Shown one piece after another: positions 19,840 to 29,935 of a stretch of DNA of 64,000 nt. The stretch is from Shewanella marisflavi (lineage in GTDB: Bacteria > Pseudomonadota > Gammaproteobacteria > Enterobacterales > Shewanellaceae), in assembly GCF_023283925.1 (NCBI RefSeq), contig NZ_JAKIKX010000007.1, positions 124,001 to 188,000 of the forward strand, in the 5' to 3' direction. Both the position numbers and the translations under genes were made by a program. The notes under the pieces are model-generated. The model made no database searches. It saw only the letters and a program-made list of their open reading frames with translations, and was not told the origin of the DNA. Numbering within the stretch: position 1 is the stretch's first letter; each line of letters begins with the position of its first letter.

Positions 19840-20250
19840 CTAGTTCTGTTTAGCGCCTTCATCTATCCAACGTTTGATAGTGGCGATCTGCTCGCTGCTA
19901 AGTGGCTTTCCTTCGCCTTGCGCAAATTTATCATTGTGGTGCGGTGGCATCTGGATCTTGCTGTCGACCTTGTGGTCTATCGCTAAGTAAAGTGTGCTGG
20001 ATGCGGCACTGCCGGGGACCACGACTGCGCCCAGCTGAGTTCCGCGCATGACACCTTGATAGCTATCCAGTGCCAAATGAGTGCGTGACATGCCTTCACC
20101 TGAGCCTGAATGACAGCTGACACAGGAGGCGGTTAATATGGGCTGTACTTCAGATGAGAAGCTCACCGGCCGCTCACAGCCCGGCAGCGCCGTTACGGCC
20201 AATGCCGCTACAAGCAACAGGCGCCAGTCGATGGAGTGATGAGCATACAT
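19840..20250 (-). CDS. Exported c-type cytochrome-domain protein
   Basis: A 136-residue protein with an N-terminal hydrophobic signal ending in ALPGC, so possibly a lipoprotein. One haem motif, CVSCH near residue 43, and the surrounding FSSEVQPILTASCVSCH and IQMPPHHN resemble the short cytochrome domains found in Planctomycete-type cytochrome c proteins. The IKRWIDEGAK ending is typical. The ATG at 20250 has GGAGG five bases upstream; a TTG four codons earlier lies in that site. Probable periplasmic electron carrier, partner unknown. Confidence 0.75.
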   Translation of the reverse strand: MYAHHSIDWRLLLVAALAVTALPGCERPVSFSSEVQPILTASCVSCHSGSGEGMSRTHLALDSYQGVMRGTQLGAVVVPGSAASSTLYLAIDHKVDSKIQMPPHHNDKFAQGEGKPLSSEQIATIKRWIDEGAKQN

Positions 20251-20325
20251 AGTATCCTCCAATAACCTTGTATTATGTACGGTTTAAGTATAGTCCCGTG
20301 AACACAAAAGCACCCAGATCCTATG

Positions 20326-20598
20326 CTAGGGAAGGTGAGAACAAGTCGTCGCACAGCTCTGGCTTTGATCGCAGCGACAGTTCAAGGCATTCAACTGAGG
20401 GCATGCCGAGGCCTGCTGAAGTTGAATAATGCCGAAATGGTGTTGCTATCAAAGCCCCGCAGGGCGAGGCTTACAGCGGTATTTGCTGCGTTACAGTTCT
20501 TGCGAAGGACTAGGGCCATTCGCTGCAAACTGTGCCTTGCATCTATCCACTTTAAGCACACGCAGAGCAAGCACGGGACTTATTCGCACCTTCCCTAG
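20326..20598. mobile_element. MITE-like non-autonomous element
   Basis: A 273-base non-coding block begins CTAGGGAAGGTG and ends in its perfect complement CACCTTCCCTAG; similarity continues inward (AGAACAAGTC against CGAATAAGTC). CTATG flanks it on both sides, directly on the left and two bases away on the right, a possible target duplication. No transposase is encoded; a reading frame inside it has no ribosome site. From memory, closely similar sequences recur between genes in Shewanella genomes, but no comparison was run. Confidence 0.65.
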
Positions 20599-20643
20599 GA
20601 CTATGTTGGCGCTCGCTTGTCTGTAAAGCTGACTTGCCGCAAA

Positions 20644-20671
20644 GAAAAAGCCCAGCTCCGAAGAGCCGGGC
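20644..20671 (-). terminator. Terminator of the RND operon
   Basis: On the minus strand GCCCGGCTC-TTCG-GAGCTGGGC is followed by TTTTTC. The UUCG tetraloop makes this very stable. Confidence 0.9.
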
Positions 20672-20699
20672 ACGCCGGGAAGCGTTAGGGGGAGGCTAC

Positions 20700-23600
20700 T
20701 TAAGCTGGCTTAGGCACCTTGATGCCGAACACTAAGGTATAGGTTACCGGCAATACCAAGAGGGTGAGCACAGATGCAAAGCCGAGTCCGAAGATGATGG
20801 TGATCGCCATTGAGCCAAAGAAAGCGTCAGACAATAGCGGGATCATCCCCAGCATGGTGGTGATTGCCGCCATCAATACTGGCCGAACGCGACTCACGGC
20901 CGAGTCAAATACCGCCTGGTATTCCGCTTTGCCTTGGCTTAGCTCCAGGTTTATCTGATCCACCAGGACTATGCCGTTCTTGATGATCATCCCCGTCAGG
21001 CTCAATAGCCCGAGCAATGCCATAAAGCTAAAGGGTGCATCGAATAACAATAGGCCAGAGACCACACCGATCAGCGCCAGCGGCACGGTAAACCAGATCA
21101 CCAGCGGCTGCCTGACCGAGTTAAACAAGAGCACAGTAATGAGGAACATGGCCAGATACCCCAGCGGAATCGAACTGAATACCGACTCTTGCGCCTCTAG
21201 CGAGGTTTCATATTCGCCGCCCCATTCCAACTGGTAGCCACTGGGTAAGGGGATAGCCTCGATTTTTGGCCGCACCTTTCTAAATACCGAATCGGCAGTC
21301 TCGTCCGTGCCATTGACGGGATCGGCCAGTACCGATACCACACGTTTGCGATCGCGGCGGATGATCAATGGATCTTCCCACTCGGTGACGAAGTCGCTGA
21401 CCACTTGTGTGATAGGCACAAATACCTGGTTGTCGGCGCTCCATATTTGCAGCGCAGAGATGCTGTCGGCATTGAGTCGTTCATCGGCGGGGGCGCGGGC
21501 GATTATCGGCAGCAGATGACTATTGTCGCGATAGATACCTACCTGCTTACCGCTGAAGTTAGTCAGCAGTGCATTGTCTAAGTCTTGCTTGCTGATACCG
21601 GTTTCGCGCGCCTGGGCTAAGGCCAGTTGTGGGCGGATCAGGGTCACCTGATTGCGCCAGTTATGACGCACGCTGGTGGCCGTAGGTTCCTCCCTGAGGA
21701 TATCGCTCGCCTGCTGTGCCAGCTGTCTCAATACCGCCGGGTCTTCACCATAGAAACGCGCCTCAATTTTGGCGGCAGGGCTAGGGCCGTTCTCCATATA
21801 CTTAAAGCGGTACTCGGCCTCTGGGTAGTGCTGCACCAGATCCTGTTCCAGCCTACGCATATAAAGGTTCAATGATTCCAGATCTGTCATCTCAATCAAT
21901 AGCTGGCCGTAAGACTTGTAACCTTTCTCTGGTACATAGGGCAATACGAAACGCTGGGCCCCTTGGCCAACCACGCTGGTGATATTCACCAGACCCGCGT
22001 CAGTCTGCTGTTGCTGAGCAAGCAGATCCTGTTCGATACGTCCAAGCAGTGCCTCGGTAGCCTTGATGTCAGAGCCTTCAGGCATCCACACATCAACGAA
22101 AAACATCGGCGTGTTTGAGGCGGGGAAAAACACGTTTTTCACCTGACTAAACCCCATCACGGCGCTCACCAGTGCCGCGATCACCACGAGTAGCGTCAGG
22201 GCGCGAAAACGCATCGCCAGACTCAGCGTGGTGCGGTAAAGCTGAAACAGCCAACCTTGGTAGGGATCTTGCTCTGCCTCTTCTGGCTGCGAGCCATCTT
22301 TAAACATGATGTTGCAGAAGAAGGGGGTGAGTGTCATGGCGGTGATCCAGCTGATAAACAGAGAGATCAACAGCACTAGGAACAGTGAGATACAAAACTC
22401 GCCGGTGGCATTGTCAGACAGGCCTATGGGGGCGAAGGCGATAATGGCAATCACAGTCGCGCCCAGCAGTGGCCACTGAGTCTGCTGAATTACCTGCTTA
22501 GCTGTCTCTAACCTAGATTGACCCCGCTTCAGGCCGATCAACATCCCCTCAGTGACCACGATGGCATTATCCACCAACATCCCCAGGGCGATGATCAGCG
22601 CCCCCAGTGAGATGATCTGCAGCTCGATATTGAGCACCTTCATCATGATAAAGGTACCCAGAATGGTCAGTAGCAGCACCAATCCCATCAACAGGCCAGA
22701 GCGTAGCCCCATGAAGATCAGCAGCACACCTATCACTATCGCAATCGATTCCGCCAGGTTGATCAAAAAGCCCTGTATGGTCTGATCTACCATCTTGCTC
22801 TGATCGTAAACCGTCGTCAGCGTCATCCCCACCGGCAGTTCGCTGTTGAGTTCAGCCATTTTAAGGTTGACGGCTTCACCCACATTCACCACATTGACGC
22901 CGCTGGAGAAGGCGATACCGATAGAAAGCGCATGCTTGCCGCCGCTGTGATACAGGTTCTCTGGCGTCTCGGTGACCGCCTTATACACTTTGGCGATATC
23001 GCCCAGGTAGATGAGCTTAGTATCGCCAGGCGCGCTGACAATCAGGTGGTTGAGCTGGCTGACATCATCAAATTCTCCCGTGGGATGAATACGGATGCGA
23101 TTGTCGCCCACCTTGATGCTGCCGGCGTTCGACACCACGTTGCGGCTGCTGATCAAACCGTAAATATAATCTTGGTTGAGTCCCAGGGCGTTGATCTTCT
23201 GGGTCGAAATTTCAACCACGACTTGCTCTTCGACAGTACCGGCGATATTGACGCGTTTAATCCCGTCGACCAGCACCAGCTCCCGGCGTAGGAAGTCGGC
23301 GTAGTTTTGCAGCTCGCGCTCGCTGTAGCCATCACCCGTGAGGTTGAGCAAGATGCCATAGACATCGCCAAAGTCATCGATCACCGATGGCGTCATGGCG
23401 CCGGGAGGCAGTGTTCCTGTGATATCGCCAACCTTACGTCTCACCTCGTCCCAAACCTGTGGGAGTTCGGTGGCATCGAAGTTGTCGTTCATCTCGATCT
23501 CTATCTGCGACAAACCGGCGCTGTTGATTGAGGTGATATGTTTTACGCCATCGAGTTGCTGTAGGGCGTCTTCCAGCGGCAGGGTGACCTCCTCTTCGAC

Positions 23601-23774
23601 CTGCCGAGGTGACGCGCCAGGGTAGGCGGTGACGACCAACGCCTGCTTAATGGTAAATTCGGGAAATTCGAGTTGGCCCAGACTAAAAAATGAGATGCTA
23701 CCGCCAATCAGCAATAGCAAGGCAAACATCCAGCTAACGACTTTATGAGTGATGGAGTACTCGGCAAAATTCAT
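20700..23774 (-). CDS. RND efflux transporter permease
   Basis: A 1024-residue inner-membrane proton antiporter of the HAE-1/AcrB superfamily. The N-terminus has the usual first helix followed by the FPEF and AYPGASPRQVEEEVT blocks. GMLVDNAIVVTEG near residue 400 is the TM4 region that carries the proton-relay Asp residues. The second half repeats the fold (GMIIKNGIVLVDQI). It is more like the multidrug/unknown-substrate subgroup than CusA metal pumps. It forms an operon with the adaptor gene three bases upstream; no outer-membrane channel gene is present, so a TolC-like partner encoded elsewhere is likely. Confidence 0.92.
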   Translation of the reverse strand: MNFAEYSITHKVVSWMFALLLLIGGSISFFSLGQLEFPEFTIKQALVVTAYPGASPRQVEEEVTLPLEDALQQLDGVKHITSINSAGLSQIEIEMNDNFDATELPQVWDEVRRKVGDITGTLPPGAMTPSVIDDFGDVYGILLNLTGDGYSERELQNYADFLRRELVLVDGIKRVNIAGTVEEQVVVEISTQKINALGLNQDYIYGLISSRNVVSNAGSIKVGDNRIRIHPTGEFDDVSQLNHLIVSAPGDTKLIYLGDIAKVYKAVTETPENLYHSGGKHALSIGIAFSSGVNVVNVGEAVNLKMAELNSELPVGMTLTTVYDQSKMVDQTIQGFLINLAESIAIVIGVLLIFMGLRSGLLMGLVLLLTILGTFIMMKVLNIELQIISLGALIIALGMLVDNAIVVTEGMLIGLKRGQSRLETAKQVIQQTQWPLLGATVIAIIAFAPIGLSDNATGEFCISLFLVLLISLFISWITAMTLTPFFCNIMFKDGSQPEEAEQDPYQGWLFQLYRTTLSLAMRFRALTLLVVIAALVSAVMGFSQVKNVFFPASNTPMFFVDVWMPEGSDIKATEALLGRIEQDLLAQQQQTDAGLVNITSVVGQGAQRFVLPYVPEKGYKSYGQLLIEMTDLESLNLYMRRLEQDLVQHYPEAEYRFKYMENGPSPAAKIEARFYGEDPAVLRQLAQQASDILREEPTATSVRHNWRNQVTLIRPQLALAQARETGISKQDLDNALLTNFSGKQVGIYRDNSHLLPIIARAPADERLNADSISALQIWSADNQVFVPITQVVSDFVTEWEDPLIIRRDRKRVVSVLADPVNGTDETADSVFRKVRPKIEAIPLPSGYQLEWGGEYETSLEAQESVFSSIPLGYLAMFLITVLLFNSVRQPLVIWFTVPLALIGVVSGLLLFDAPFSFMALLGLLSLTGMIIKNGIVLVDQINLELSQGKAEYQAVFDSAVSRVRPVLMAAITTMLGMIPLLSDAFFGSMAITIIFGLGFASVLTLLVLPVTYTLVFGIKVPKPA

Positions 23775-23777
23775 CGG

Positions 23778-24860
23778 TTATACACCTCGTTGCCAGCGAA
23801 GTGGCTTCACTTGCTGCGCCTCTTTAAGTTGCTGCACTCCGGCCACCACGACGCGATCGCCAAGACCGATACCGTGGAGGATCTCTATGCCTTCACTGGT
23901 CACCTTACCCAGGCTGACTTCGCGAGATGATACTGAGCCTGTTCCCAGATCATAGGTCCACACAATACTCTTACCATCCTGATCACGCTTAACCACGGCG
24001 CTGGCAGGCACCACGGCGCTCGCCTTGTGCTCATTCGCTTGGGTGATATCTAATGTGAGTTGGGCGCTCATGCCTGGCAGCACCTTGATGTCGCTGGGGA
24101 CTGGCAAGGTAAATACCACTTCATAACTTTGCGTGCCGGGGGTGACCTGCGTGGCAAACTCTTTCAGGCGGGCGGCATATGCTTTATCGGGCTGGTTGCT
24201 AAAGCTCACCATGGGCAGCGACGGTGAGTTAGGGTTAAACGAGGTGACGCGACTGGCCAGTGATTCTGGCACCTGAATCACCACGTCGATAAAGCTATCT
24301 TTTTGCAGCAGCAGGATAGGCTGATTGGCCTGCACTATCTGATGATTCTCTATCTGTGTCTTAGCAATGGTGCCGTCGTAGGGCGCCTTGATCACAGTGT
24401 AACTCAGCTGATCCTGGGCGTTAGCCAGATTGGCGGCGGCAGATTTAAGTTGTGCTTTAGCCAGATCGTATTCGGCCTGGGAGATCAGCTCACGGCGCAG
24501 GAGTTCGCCCTTACGTTTAAAGTCGGCAACGGCCAGCTCATGGTCTGCTTCGCGATTGAGCAGGTTGTTGCGGGCATCTCTGTCATCGAGACGCGCAAGC
24601 CCTTGCCCTTGAGTGACCTGCTGACCTTCTACCAGAGTGAACTCTACCAGTTGACCCGATAATCGAAACGACAGTTCGGCCTGCTTAGTGGCGGCCACTT
24701 TTGCAGGAAAGCGGCGTAATGAGTTTTGGTTTAACTCGGTGATCTCAAGCAGCTTAACTGGGCGAACACTCTCTGGAGTGATCTCGGCAGATTCTGTAGT
24801 GCAACCGGCAAGAACTAGAGTTAATACGAGTAGTGATGATGCGGTTGTCAGGTGTTTCAT
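23778..24860 (-). CDS. RND periplasmic adaptor (membrane fusion protein), lipoprotein
   Basis: A 360-residue adaptor with lipobox VLAGC (Cys near 20). The order is a beta-barrel strand, lipoyl half (LSFRLSGQLVEFTLVEGQQV), helical hairpin (about 90-150), second lipoyl half (YTVIKAPYDGTIAKTQIEN), then barrel and membrane-proximal domains. It bridges the RND pump and outer-membrane channel. First gene of the operon, divergent from a LysR-type gene; a 17-base palindrome lies between. Confidence 0.92.
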   Translation of the reverse strand: MKHLTTASSLLVLTLVLAGCTTESAEITPESVRPVKLLEITELNQNSLRRFPAKVAATKQAELSFRLSGQLVEFTLVEGQQVTQGQGLARLDDRDARNNLLNREADHELAVADFKRKGELLRRELISQAEYDLAKAQLKSAAANLANAQDQLSYTVIKAPYDGTIAKTQIENHQIVQANQPILLLQKDSFIDVVIQVPESLASRVTSFNPNSPSLPMVSFSNQPDKAYAARLKEFATQVTPGTQSYEVVFTLPVPSDIKVLPGMSAQLTLDITQANEHKASAVVPASAVVKRDQDGKSIVWTYDLGTGSVSSREVSLGKVTSEGIEILHGIGLGDRVVVAGVQQLKEAQQVKPLRWQRGV

Positions 24861-24946
24861 ATCGTAAACTCCATTATTTGTGACAAGTTGTATCCCATAG
24901 GCGGATAAAGATAACAGTGGGTTACTCTTAGTAAAATGGAATTAAA

Positions 24947-24963
24947 TGGAACCTTAGGTTCCA
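24947..24963. promoter_or_regulatory. Palindromic operator candidate between RND operon and LysR gene
   Basis: TGGAACC-TTA-GGTTCCA is a perfect palindrome about 85 bases from the adaptor start and 100 from the LysR gene start. A related half-site ATGGAAT precedes it. A typical place for the LysR-type regulator to bind and control both directions. Confidence 0.55.
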
Positions 24964-25060
24964 AAAAATGAAACTAAATTGGCTTGATTTACGCCTATGA
25001 GTGTGGGCAAAGTAATAGTGAGCTGGGAGTGAGCCCTATTGTTAAGCGAGTGAGAAAGCC

Positions 25061-26005
25061 ATGAAAACCGAAGATATTGCCTTGTTCCACCGCATCGTTG
25101 AGACCGGCAGTCTGGTTGAGGCCGCCGATATTCTCAATGTGCCTAAATCGACCCTGAGTCGACGGCTGCAGGCGCTGGAGGATGAGCTGAGTGTCAAGCT
25201 GTTTCACCGCCAGAGTCGGGCCATGACCCTTACCGCCTCAGGCAGTCATTTCTATAATAAAACCACCCCTTTGCTGGCCACCTTGGAGCAAACCTTCTCC
25301 GAGCTATCGGGGCAGGAAGCGGCGGTCACCGGCCATTTACGTATCTTGATCTTTCCCATTCCGGAAATATTGCATATCACCCATGCGATATTTGAGTTTA
25401 TGGATCTCAATCCTGAGCTGACGGTGGAGATCATTGTCAGTTCCGAGCCTAAAGATATGATCCGCAACAATATCGACTTGGCCTTTATGCTCGAAGATGC
25501 CTTCAACGAAAATGAGATGGTGGCGCGGCATGTCATCAGCGAAACCGTGCACTTCTTTGCCAGTCCTGAGTATCTGGCGCGGGCAGGTACGCCTACGACG
25601 CCTGAAGAGTTGGACGGGCATAACTCCATTTTGTTTCGTTACCCCAACGGCAGGATCTTCAACGAAGTACCCTTTGGAAAAGACAGAATTATCTCGGTAA
25701 AAGGTAACCTGTGTGTCAATAGCCTGGGCACCTGCTTAGAAGCGACCCTGATGGGACGCGGCATTGCCATGATGCCACTGCCGATAGCGCAAGAATATGT
25801 GGAAAACGGTAAGTTGGTGATGTTATTCAAAGAGATAGAACCCTATGAGGGCAAGTGCTTCCTCGTCTATCCCTCACGGCGTTTTATCAGTCTCGCCAGC
25901 CAACGTTTTATCGACCATATGATGAGGGCGTTAGAGGAGTGTATTCAAAACGGCGCCTGCGATCGCGAAGCCAGAACCAAGGGGGCGATTAAGCCGTTAA
26001 TTTAA
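25061..26005 (+). CDS. LysR-type transcriptional regulator
   Basis: A 314-residue protein with an N-terminal winged HTH (residues 1-60: LFHRIVETGSLVEAADILNV, STLSRRLQALEDEL) and a LysR substrate-binding fold. Its divergent placement against an RND pump pair suggests it controls that operon, as a classic LTTR arrangement. Inducer unknown. The tail after about residue 290 is basic and possibly unstructured. Confidence 0.92.
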   Translation: MKTEDIALFHRIVETGSLVEAADILNVPKSTLSRRLQALEDELSVKLFHRQSRAMTLTASGSHFYNKTTPLLATLEQTFSELSGQEAAVTGHLRILIFPIPEILHITHAIFEFMDLNPELTVEIIVSSEPKDMIRNNIDLAFMLEDAFNENEMVARHVISETVHFFASPEYLARAGTPTTPEELDGHNSILFRYPNGRIFNEVPFGKDRIISVKGNLCVNSLGTCLEATLMGRGIAMMPLPIAQEYVENGKLVMLFKEIEPYEGKCFLVYPSRRFISLASQRFIDHMMRALEECIQNGACDREARTKGAIKPLI

Positions 26006-26050
26006 CGGCGCTCGCCGTCAAGGCTCAGCCTAAACGCCCTTTATCTTTTG

Positions 26051-27418
26051 CTAACGCTTATAGATCTCGACATGCTTGGGCGTGGTGTTGGGCTCTGTGA
26101 TACGACTGGCCAGGATATAACAGGCGATACCCATCACGGCATTGGTAATAGGCAGTGCCAGCAGCAGTCCCTTCACCCCGCCTAGATAGGAGCCCAGCGC
26201 GGCCAGCGGCAGCAAGAGCAGAAACAGGCGGCAGAGGTTAAGCACCAGTGAACTCATCGGCCTGTGATAGGCGTTGAGTGAGGTGGCGGTGAGGATCACC
26301 ATTCCCAGCGGCCCATAGGCGGCGGGCAGGGCGATGATGTAGAAGCTGAGCCACTCGATCACCTGAGGATCTTTACTGAACAGCTGGGCGATAGGCGTCG
26401 CCATGAGTGCCAGCGGCAGGTAGATGAGCGTCTGAAATATCAGCACGAAACGCAGCGATAGCATCAGGGCCTCGCGGGCGCGCTGTGTCTGTCCTGCACC
26501 CAGATTTTGGGCGATAAAGGGCACCAAGCTGGAGGAGAGCGCCATCACGGCGATCAGCAACACAGACTCCAGACGGGTACCGGCACCAAAGGCCGCCACC
26601 GCACTGTGGTCGATGCGGGCCAGCATGGCCATGATGATGGCATTGGCCACAGGGTTGAGCAGGTTCATCAGCGCCGCAGGCTGGGCGATATGGGCCAGCT
26701 GGCGCCAGTTACAACGAATGCGCTCTAAATTAAACTCGGCAAAATCCACTAGGTTACGCTTGATGATCAACAGGTAACCCGACAATGACAGCGCCACGAC
26801 CCAAGAGATCAGCGTGGCGATGGCCGCGCCCTGAATCTCCAGTCGTGGGAAGGGGCCCAGACCAAAGATCAGCAGTGGGTCGAGCACCAGATTGATTAGA
26901 GACGCCAGCGCCATGATCTTGGCCGGTGACTTGGTATCGCCGGTGGCGCGCAGCCCCTGGTTGCCCACCATCAGCAGCACCAGCAGCGGCGCCCCCAGAT
27001 ACCAGAGAAACATATAGTCGTGGATCAGCGGCAGGCTGGAGTCGTTGGCACCCAGCAGAGTAAACAGCGGGTCTATAAACAGGCTGCCCAGCAAGGAGAT
27101 AGCGGCGATCAGCCAGAAGGTGATCAGCAAGGCATCGTGCAAAAAGATTCTGGCCTTGGGGCTGTTACCACTGCCGATAAGGCGGCCCAAGTTGGTCGAT
27201 ACCCCAGCGCCTATGCCGATGGCAATACTGGAGACAATCAGGGTGACCGGAAAGGTAAAACTAATAGCCGCCAGGGCTTCAGTGCCTAGCTGACTGATAA
27301 AAAAGGTGTCTATAAGGCTGAACCCAAGAATGGTGAGAATACCAATCAGGTTCGGGAGGCTCATATTTAGCAGTACACGACCGATTGGCTGGCTGAGCAG
27401 CCCGTGTCTGTCTCTCAT
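26051..27418 (-). CDS. MATE family multidrug efflux transporter
   Basis: A 455-residue inner-membrane protein with about 12 hydrophobic segments and the two-fold MATE architecture: LNMSLPNLIGILTILGFSLIDTFFISQLG at the start, GVSTNLGRLIGSGN after the second segment, and the matching SLVPFIAQNLGAGQ block in the second half. MATE pumps exchange drugs or other cations for Na+ or H+. Convergent with the LysR gene, 45 bases apart; no regulator-pump relation is implied. Confidence 0.9.
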   Translation of the reverse strand: MRDRHGLLSQPIGRVLLNMSLPNLIGILTILGFSLIDTFFISQLGTEALAAISFTFPVTLIVSSIAIGIGAGVSTNLGRLIGSGNSPKARIFLHDALLITFWLIAAISLLGSLFIDPLFTLLGANDSSLPLIHDYMFLWYLGAPLLVLLMVGNQGLRATGDTKSPAKIMALASLINLVLDPLLIFGLGPFPRLEIQGAAIATLISWVVALSLSGYLLIIKRNLVDFAEFNLERIRCNWRQLAHIAQPAALMNLLNPVANAIIMAMLARIDHSAVAAFGAGTRLESVLLIAVMALSSSLVPFIAQNLGAGQTQRAREALMLSLRFVLIFQTLIYLPLALMATPIAQLFSKDPQVIEWLSFYIIALPAAYGPLGMVILTATSLNAYHRPMSSLVLNLCRLFLLLLPLAALGSYLGGVKGLLLALPITNAVMGIACYILASRITEPNTTPKHVEIYKR

Positions 27419-27518
27419 TTAAGTGGATTGCCTTGGTAACAGAAGGAGGGCAATTCTATCAGGAATGGCTGATGTTTTATAAAACCCAGTTAAAAAAAAT
27501 CAGATTTTTTTTGTAAAG

Positions 27519-27550
27519 CCCTTGGATCTCATCAACCCCATCCCCATATA
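27519..27550 (+). promoter_or_regulatory. Sigma32-type heat-shock promoter of groES-groEL
   Basis: CCCTTGGA and CCCCATATA, separated by 15 bases between CTTGGA and CCCCAT, match the sigma32 pattern CTTGAA/CCCCAT. It lies about 95 bases before groES. No CIRCE inverted repeat was seen. Confidence 0.75.
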
Positions 27551-27644
27551 TCGAACATCCCGCGGCGAAAGGTATGTCGCCGCACTTTATTTTGATAAAC
27601 CGCCAACGTTTGTTGGGCAAAAAAATCATTAGGAGAGTCCGTAG

Positions 27645-27935
27645 ATGAATATTCGTCCATTACATGACCGCGTCATTGTTAAGCGTTCTGAAGTTGAATC
27701 AAAATCAGCCGGTGGCATCGTACTCACAGGTAGTGCAGCCGAGCAGTCAACTCGCGGTGAAGTTCTTGCTGTAGGCAATGGCCGAATTCTTGAAAATGGT
27801 ACTGTGCAGCCACTCGACGTAAAAGTGGGTGACATAGTGATCTTCAACGAAGGTTATGGCGTCAAGAAAGAGAAGATCGACGGTGAAGAGGTCTTGATCC
27901 TTTCTGAATCAGATTTAATGGCTGTAGTGGAATAA
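27645..27935 (+). CDS. groES: Co-chaperonin GroES
   Basis: A 96-residue protein with the complete GroES sequence features: [14 protein letters not shown] start, the mobile loop [12 protein letters not shown] that docks on GroEL, and the [13 protein letters not shown] ending. It caps the GroEL ring. AGGAGAG ribosome site upstream. First gene of the groESL operon behind a sigma32-type promoter. Confidence 0.99.
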   Translation: MNIRPLHDRVIVKRSEVESKSAGGIVLTGSAAEQSTRGEVLAVGNGRILENGTVQPLDVKVGDIVIFNEGYGVKKEKIDGEEVLILSESDLMAVVE

Positions 27936-27980
27936 ACCACTAAGTTACTTACTATCCCGTTTAAACCAGAATTTTATTAA

Positions 27981-29642
<1,662 letters not shown>

Positions 29643-29750
29643 ATTTTACGGGCCTAAATCTGTGATAGCTGCGTTGCTTCACCACTCGTTTAGTACACTA
29701 AACGTCGCGGTAAAGCGCCTTGCTCTAACAAGATTTATACCACGTAAAAT
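29643..29750. repeat. Long imperfect palindromic repeat after groEL
   Basis: About 108 bases form two arms of roughly 50 that are imperfect inverted copies: outer ends ATTTTACG / CGTAAAAT, then TAAATCT / AGATTTA, and a central GTTTAGT-AC-ACTAAAC. The arm sequence around GCTGCGTTGCTTC and GTTTAGTACACTAAAC is, from memory, a common Shewanella intergenic repeat. It would form a long hairpin in the groEL 3' untranslated region or be a small MITE. Confidence 0.6.
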
Positions 29751-29792
29751 GGTCTGCTGGTCTAAAGCTTAACAGCCTGAAACCAAGTTAGT

Positions 29793-29829
29793 AAAAAGCC
29801 CCGATGTCTGACGACATCGGGGCTTTATT
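29793..29829. terminator. Terminator after groEL
   Basis: AAAGCCCCGATGTC-TGAC-GACATCGGGGCTTT, a perfect 14-base stem with flanking A and T runs. Confidence 0.92.
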
Positions 29830-29935
29830 ATTTGGATCTGCTAAAAAGATTTTGTTGTAGGAAAGCGAGTTATTTGAATTGTTATCACACTACGAATAAA
29901 GCCCCTGAATCTATAAGTATTGAGTAAACTTCGGC

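Noticed and set aside
20323..20598. 91-codon frame inside the MITE-like element
   Set aside because: It begins and ends in the terminal inverted repeats and lacks a ribosome site.
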